This document shows positions 43,672 through 49,278 of a stretch of 49,278 nucleotides of DNA, piece after piece (positions within the stretch are counted from its first letter, which is position 1; each line of letters opens with the position of its first letter). The DNA is from Silene noctiflora (lineage: Eukaryota; Streptophyta; Magnoliopsida; Caryophyllales; Caryophyllaceae), in NCBI GenBank assembly GCA_009801015.1, contig VHZZ01000049.1:217697-266974 (forward strand), read 5' to 3'. Below the pieces are notes generated by a model that was given only the letters and a program-made list of their open reading frames with translations, did no database searches and had not been told where the DNA came from. The position numbers were made by a program, and so were the translations under genes.

Positions 43672-45025
43672 TTGGCGCTTCCGACTACAAAAAGGTCACT
43701 CCTAAGGTTTTCTAGCTCTTGTCAAAGTGAGGATGATGTTTTTGTGGGCACTTGCACGTTTTTCTTGAGCTACCAATCTTATGATATGGTCTTGTCTTTA
43801 AAGTGTAAAGCTTGTCAAATGTGTTTGATTTGGCATCATACATAAACTAATCAATGGTGGGGTGAAATTAGTGGGGCATGATGTAGACAACCTATGTTCT
43901 CAATAATTTTCTTGTAAAAGTGGGACCTCTCTTCTTGGACAGACTTCTGCCTTGACGGAAAAATGTCGATCATGTTAATAAAAGGTAATTATTATCAGAT
44001 AAATAAATATTTATAGATGATTACCTCTTATCATAAAATGATCACATTTTCTCCGTCATAATTTGTAAGCACTCACAAGCGAGACCAACTGATTGATAGT
44101 ATGTATAATGGCTAATATGAATGTATGATCATGTTGATGGAAGTTGAAATGATATTATTAGAGTAATTTGGGGGTAGGTTGTCTAGGAAAGCAATGTTGG
44201 AAGCTTCTTCTTTTGGTGAAAAAATAATAATATTAGTACTTTAAAATAATGGAGAAGATTAAGCAATGAGGTGTTGAATGTAATTGGCTAATCTTGTTCT
44301 CTAATGAAAAAGTGAAGAACTTTTGTGTTGATTTGGTGAGGGATCTTATTCAATCATAACTTTAATTAATTTATATGTAGGGTGGACAATAAAAGCTTAT
44401 AAAAGGTTAATCAATAATATAAGTGTTTTAAATATAAAGTCTAAGGGGATAAAGTTAAAGAAGACGAGTCTCAATTCTATTCTGAATACTACTCCGTAGT
44501 ATTTTGTGATTTTACCAGTTGATCTAGCATATGTTTAGAAGGTTTCGAATTTAATCATAGATGTATATGTTGGGATAAGTTACAAATAAACTCGAGTCTT
44601 AATTAAGAACATCTTCCTCAACTTAAGAACGTAATTTGTTACTACTAACGAGCTCCAAGTGTTTTAAGACTAATTTTTAGTCGTTTATGGAAAGACCGCC
44701 TTGGATTGATTGAAAACCTAAGCCGATGTCAATGATGCCTTGATATATTTGAGGAATGTAGTGAACCCGTTTAAAACAGGGTAAAAGAACAAATTGAATG
44801 AGACACCAACGGATTTTATTATCAAAATATATACGGAGTAGATTGAATTGATGAATATATTTCAAAAAATGGTTCATTTTCCAACATCAAAATCTCATTA
44901 CATCATTATGACTAAACCACATATTTGTAAATGTGTGCACCTATGTCGGACTAGTCCATTTATCTTTCACAAAATGCATAATATTTCGAGTTTCGACTAT
45001 ATTTACAAGTAGAAAATGATAATTT
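43672..45025. other. Convergent intergenic region between bHLH and Aux/IAA genes
   Basis: Contains the bHLH 3' UTR and the Aux/IAA 3' end (minus). A 104-bp inverted repeat (43954-44057) is listed separately. An AATAAAAG signal at 43976 could polyadenylate the bHLH transcript. No gene recognised. Confidence 0.5.
43954..44057. repeat. 104-bp inverted repeat (MITE-like hairpin) behind the bHLH gene
   Basis: The left arm GACGGAAAAATGTCGATCAT and AAAAGGTAATTATTATCAG pairs with the right arm GATGATTACCTCTTATCAT and ATGATCACATTTTCTCCGTC, almost to the centre (AAATATTTAT). About 280 bp after the stop codon, so possibly inside the 3' UTR. Confidence 0.75.
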
Positions 45026-46048
45026 TCAGGATAAACAACCCAAACCCGTCTTAAGTTCGAACCCTTTTACTACTATTCGGAGCCTCTTGCAAGATGTAGT
45101 AAACATTTCCCATGGAACATCTCCTACAAGCATCCAATCTCCATCCTTGTCTTCATAAGTTGCTTCATACCCTGTTCCATCATTTGTTTCTGTTTCTCTT
45201 TTTGGTAATTTGCCTGCAATTCAAGAATTTATTTTAATCAGTAAACTTAAGTTCGACATTATTTATTAAGGTATAAAATCGTTGATTGGGCCTCAACGTA
45301 ACCATCATGTGGTTGAGACTTGAGCGTGTGCTTTTGATTGACTGGATTATATTACAGTTTAGTACCTCAACTGCTTCCGCCTATGCAAGTATGCAACTAT
45401 GTATGTGGTGTATAGATCGAGTTGTTGCACAATACAGAGTATTACAGTTTAAACACAAACTCTTTCTTTTGTCCAATTCCTACTTCTATGTCACATCTTT
45501 TTATGCTAAATCAAATCATTTTTAGTTTTCTATGACGGAAAATTAATTCGATTAGAACTTTAATTAGCATTTGCATATGGTTAAATTCAAATTGTACTTA
45601 CCAGCTTTCAATTTGAACATATCTTCAAGCGCCTTTATAAGTTCACCGTAACCTTTGTATAACTTAAGATCAACCTTTCTAAGATATGGAGCTCCATCCA
45701 TGCTAACCTTGACAAAGATGCTTGATGTCGCGTGAAGCGAATTCTTCCGATATGATCTGATTGGCGGCCATCCGATTGCTTGCACCCTGCATTATATCAT
45801 GTATACCATGTTAATCCCTGCACTATATGTTGTTTACTACGTGTTTTCTCATGTCAATTAAACGACCCTGAATAATGTATAGAGGTTACGTACTTTTTTT
45901 GTGGAGAACTTTGATTGAGGTCATTTTCGACACCAGAAGTAGACTCGTCACCATCATCAAAGGCTTTTCTTTTATTAGAACAACCGGGTAAGCCTAATCG
46001 CAACTCTGTATCTTCATGATAACGCGATTCTTCTTTGTTTACTTCCAT
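45026..46048 (-). CDS. Short Aux/IAA transcriptional repressor (three exons)
   Basis: Auxin-signalling repressor that binds ARF factors and is degraded through TIR1/AFB receptors when auxin is present. Minus-strand exons 46048-45894, 45786-45602 and 45213-45026 join in frame to 175 aa, typical of the small IAA1-4/IAA5/IAA19 group. Domain [10 protein letters not shown] (residues ~15-23), an LxLxL repressor motif that recruits TOPLESS. Domain II degron: [14 protein letters not shown] (residues ~54-67), with Ile before GWPP where Val is usual. Domains III/IV (PB1 fold): [30 protein letters not shown], then [20 protein letters not shown] and [12 protein letters not shown]. All domains are intact. 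Which family member it is cannot be settled here. Confidence 0.94.
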
Positions 46049-46229
46049 GAATAATATTGCTAATGTACGTAGAATTTCCTGCCTTTACTTGTGTATAGGA
46101 ATGCAAAATATGAATGTAGTAGTTATTCAGATTAGTTTGCTTGGAGATATTATAGAAAACCGTCTTAAATGAAAATTTGTGTATAGAGAAATCGTTGCTA
46201 CGTTTATACAACTTGGACAGCAAAATGGT

Positions 46230-46242
46230 ACGTTATATAGAA
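46230..46242 (-). promoter_or_regulatory. TATA-box candidate of the Aux/IAA gene
   Basis: CTATATAACG on the minus strand, about 190 bp before the ATG. Spacing fits a short leader. Confidence 0.45.
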
Positions 46243-47300
46243 TTGGAACAATAGTAAAGTGATGTTGTCTTCTTAATCACGTGTAATGTAGATTGTACTA
46301 TGTGTAGTTTGATTGAAAGACATAGAAGATCGTTCATTACGTGTTTGTCTTTCATGGCACATGCACTTGTTTAGTTTGAATAGGAAATTGGATATTACTT
46401 GTAACTAACAAATCCTGGTTTAAGATGGGATTGTTCGTTTTATACTTAAAATAGGTTAAATATTGTCCATTTATGTATAAATGAGGCAAAAGAATACCGT
46501 ATTACTTAGGGATAATAGAAGTTTGTTCCATCTATCAAAATAGTGCAGTACTTAATCCGTTTTATAACTGAAACGGTTATCTTCGTCTTAAGAAATACTT
46601 TATGTGAAGGTAAAAGGAAAAAGATAATTGGTTTCGATTTAGTTTAGGGTCGTTCGAAATAACTTATGAAGTTACAGCAAATTTAAGATGCAACTTTAAT
46701 ATATCTGCTTTGAGCTAGATCGTACATATTTGTTTTTGAGCTCAAACTTATAAAACTGTAGGTTTCTTATAAACTAGGCGGGAGATCTCTACTTTTCCAA
46801 TGTGGGATTTAGGTTACTACCCAACAATCTTAGACGACATTGTTAATTTATGTTGTAATTCTAGCATTTTAATGGTCTTTTGTTTGTAGATTATCAAAAG
46901 ATATTATCCAATAATGCAATAACAAAAAAATCCAAGATATCTCAAATGTCAAGATATGTTAAACGCGGTTACAAGGCTAGGAATGGTACACGAAGCTTTA
47001 AGTAACGTACCTACAAAATTTAGGAACATGTTTAAGACATACTTTAGCAGTCTCATAATTTAGAAGAAATGACAGGAAATAAAAGGTGGTGTAGAAATGA
47101 AGAATGAAGAAGATTGGTGGTCTAGTGTGTAACGTAGACGTAGTTTGAACCATTTGATGAATATGGAAGGTTGGAGGTTGGGTGTATTTATTTTTCACAT
47201 CCCACATGCTTCATACCCTACATCTACACACTTTGCACTTGTGTGTTTTTATTTTGTCTCTTTGATTTTGGTTGATTAAGGTCTTATGTTGTTTTTCATT
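46243..47300. other. Upstream region of the Aux/IAA gene
   Basis: No gene recognised. One TGTCTC auxin-response core occurs at 47255-47260 on the plus strand, far (1.2 kb) from the start codon, so its meaning is doubtful. Sequence at about 46420-46620 resembles the eroded MITE type with AAGAC/GTCTTA words. Confidence 0.4.
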
Positions 47301-48639
47301 TCATTTACAAATACCATTATTATAAGAAATGACGGGTTCGATTCCTAACTTTTATATCTAGGAAGGTTTTGTCTGTCGGAAAAAGAAGAGTCTGAGATCG
47401 AGATGTTATGCGGAAGCATCGATATAAATTATCTTGTTGAGCCTCTGCTGCATCGTTGTCAAATGCAGTAATAGTACAATATTGTCCGCTATAGGTCAAA
47501 GCCTCACATATTTACTCTTGTCTATTGGGCTCCTTCTTAAAAGGCATCATACTATTATACATGTGGACACTTATAAAGATGACATTTCACCTTTACACTA
47601 CTGATGTGGGACATGAGTTTACACCCTAACAACCCTCTCCTCAAACCAAGGATCATCTTGATTCAGACCATGACCTCTATGGAGAACCTTCCCGCACCCT
47701 GTAACCTCAGCTTCTAGGCATCCCAAGCATCACCAAGATAACCTTTCCTTAACCGACACACCATGCTGCCAAGTCATGTATGCACCACATGTCATCTCCG
47801 ACAGTTCTAGAACACAAACTGTCTCAAGCGTCCCACAAGACCTATGGTGCTTTCTATCCATTTAACCCTCGACCGGGCTTGCTCAAGGGTCCACCTCGAG
47901 CTAGGAGTTTCATACCTTATAGTGTACGCTACCTCCAAGTCTTGACTCGATACGTCACCAACGTACCACCTATGGACTTGAGATTTGCAAACAGTCTACC
48001 AGATCGAGCCCACGCCTCCGTGACTCGCAAATGTTATCTGTTCCGCGCTCCAAACTCCACCATTTGTACGTTGTAGGGCGTAGGTCCAAGATTAACCTAT
48101 GGGTTCTTAATGCGGAAGTGTCGGTACCAACTTGTTGGGCTTCTGGACAGAGCCCTCATAGATATACTCTTGGTGTAACATCCTCTTCTTGCCCGGCCAA
48201 GACAATGGGAGGATGTTAGCATCTCGGTTACCCGAGGTGGTGAATCGGAGATACAATCAAGAAACATTTATTATAAATGATAGCTTAGTGAATTACATAA
48301 ACGTAAACAAATTAATAAATGAAAACAAGTCATACTACTACGACCCTCTAAACAAGACTATCTCATGCCGACTCGACTCCAAGTCTGAAGCTCGTCCCGT
48401 CTCCCGCTTGACACCAAATACAACATGTACTTAACCTATTCCCCATATGATCGGAACTATCATATGGATCGACACAGGCCACCCCGAAAATAGGTGACAA
48501 TTACACAGACACGCAACACGTCAGTTTCAATAAATAATAATAAATAATATATGACACGACATACGAAATATGATTATGCAACACGACAATGAAATGCATA
48601 TGACACAACCTCCAACCACACCACTTTGTGGCCAACTCC
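47301..48639. other. Unclassified repeat-like sequence
   Basis: GC content rises sharply from about 47580. GATGTGGGACATGAGTTTAC followed by AACAACCCTCTCCTCAAACC is a pattern I know from ends of plant retrotransposon-derived repeats. Apparent open frames lack conserved domains. No gene is supported. Confidence 0.4.
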
Positions 48640-48921
48640 GATACCAAAGACACACCCACGGTACCCACAACCCGGTGACGGCACCGTCGCAAAGCTCACC
48701 AAAACAGCCGGACCGCAACCTGTAAAAAGGTACTCCGAACACACCGGTGGTACCGGGCTCGAGAACGACTCGGATCCCCCGATACCAGGGACACATCCAC
48801 GGTACCCACAATCCGGTGACGGCACCGTCGCAACGCTCACCAAAACAGCCAGACCGCAGCCTGTAAAAAGGTACTCCCGACACACCGGTGTTACCGGGCC
48901 CGAGAACGACTCGGATCCCCC
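48640..48921. repeat. Two 141-bp tandem units
   Basis: Unit 1 is 48640-48780 and unit 2 is 48781-48921, each starting GATACCA(A/G)(A/G)GACACA and ending GAGAACGACTCGGATCCCCC. They differ at a handful of positions. GC-rich compared with all surrounding DNA. Confidence 0.9.
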
Positions 48922-49119
48922 GCCAGACGACCTGACTCAACCTCACGTCTCCCTCCATAACTCAAGCCATCAATGTGCACATCCCTCTTGGAGTGGGAAG
49001 CTCCAAGAGCCGACTTAAGCATAAGACAGTCTCCCAACCGCCTTACGTCTCCATAACAATCACAATATCATCACCAACCTCCAACATATGCAATATACAC
49101 TATGCAACATGATATGCCA

Positions 49120-49278
49120 TGTAACACTCCGGTCCAAACTTTGGGTCGGGAGCAATTACTCATGATAGCTCTCCAGGATGTGTACATGGCCCACAGATCA
49201 ACACGGGTCCTTTCCAGCGCATTTTTGTCCTCACTCATGTGCATCCCGGGAACCTTCTCAGGAGGTCACTCATCCTAA
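49120..49278 (-). mobile_element. Cassandra-like TRIM end with a 5S-rRNA-like segment, cut by the window edge
   Basis: On the minus strand from the edge, AGGATGAGTGACCTCCTGAG closely resembles the 3' part of plant 5S rRNA (AGGATGGGTGACCTCCTGGG). About 120 bp further the sequence ends in GGACCGGAGTGTTACA (49120), a TG...CA-type LTR terminus. Cassandra TRIM elements carry a 5S-like segment in the LTR with such termini. Only one end is in view, so the call is provisional. Confidence 0.45.

Noticed and set aside
47780..48434. Frames of 60-98 codons that look open on the plus strand
   Set aside because: Overlapping, without conserved motifs, in a stretch that looks repeat-derived.
48527..49018. 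Overlapping frames of 100-143 codons on both strands
   Set aside because: They follow the 141-bp tandem units, which are 47 codons long and therefore stay open in repeated frames. No domain is recognisable.

Overview
This window is nuclear DNA of a flowering plant: spliced genes with GT/AG introns, plant-specific transcription-factor families, a PPR editing-factor-type gene, Stowaway-like MITEs in introns, and deeply nested plant transposons. Protein style and repeat content suggest a core eudicot, perhaps Caryophyllales, but that placement is an inference and weak.

Host genes sit in the two flanks. On the left are a six-exon group C bZIP factor (CPRF2/bZIP10 type, 1688-6860, +) and an intronless PLS-class PPR protein with a C-terminal E region (8132-9538, -). 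These are followed by a badly deleted calcium-ATPase (ACA type) pseudogene (10155-10902, +), which abuts a truncated Ty1/copia fragment (10900-11936, -). On the right are a seven-exon bHLH factor of the UNE12/bHLH7 type (38150-43671, +) and a three-exon short Aux/IAA repressor (46048-45026, -). Beyond them lie unclassified repeats, a 141-bp tandem duplication and, at the window edge, what looks like the end of a Cassandra-type TRIM with a 5S-rRNA-like segment.

The middle of the window is one nested transposon complex. A Mutator-like element (MULE) runs from 13246 to 36679. It has ~106-bp terminal inverted repeats and a perfect 9-bp target duplication (TTTATTTAA at 13237-13245 and 36680-36688). 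It carries two convergent decayed genes: a GRF-type zinc-finger gene next to the left end and a PB1/MULE/SWIM transposase next to the right end. A 16.5-kb Ty3/gypsy element of the Tat type (14382-30935, minus strand, ~2.2-kb LTRs) is inserted in the last part of the transposase. A ~1.65-kb non-autonomous repeat (25087-26735) is inserted in the gypsy polyprotein. A second copy of that repeat (31243-32769, mostly an assembly gap) is inserted in the MULE. Taking these insertions out leaves a MULE of roughly 5.3 kb, a normal size for an autonomous one.

The most interesting part is the non-pol segment of the gypsy element, between pol and the 3' LTR. It holds two kinds of plus-strand coding sequence, antisense to the element's own transcript. 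One is a decayed DUF7745/plant-mobile-domain-like gene with its own putative promoter (19220-20832). The other is a 55-codon open fragment clearly matching the end of the PIWI domain of an AGO4-type Argonaute (18228-18392). A retrotransposon whose genomic RNA carries antisense sequence to the host's own transposon-silencing effector deserves a check. All transposon genes seen here are broken by stops, frameshifts or lost catalytic residues.
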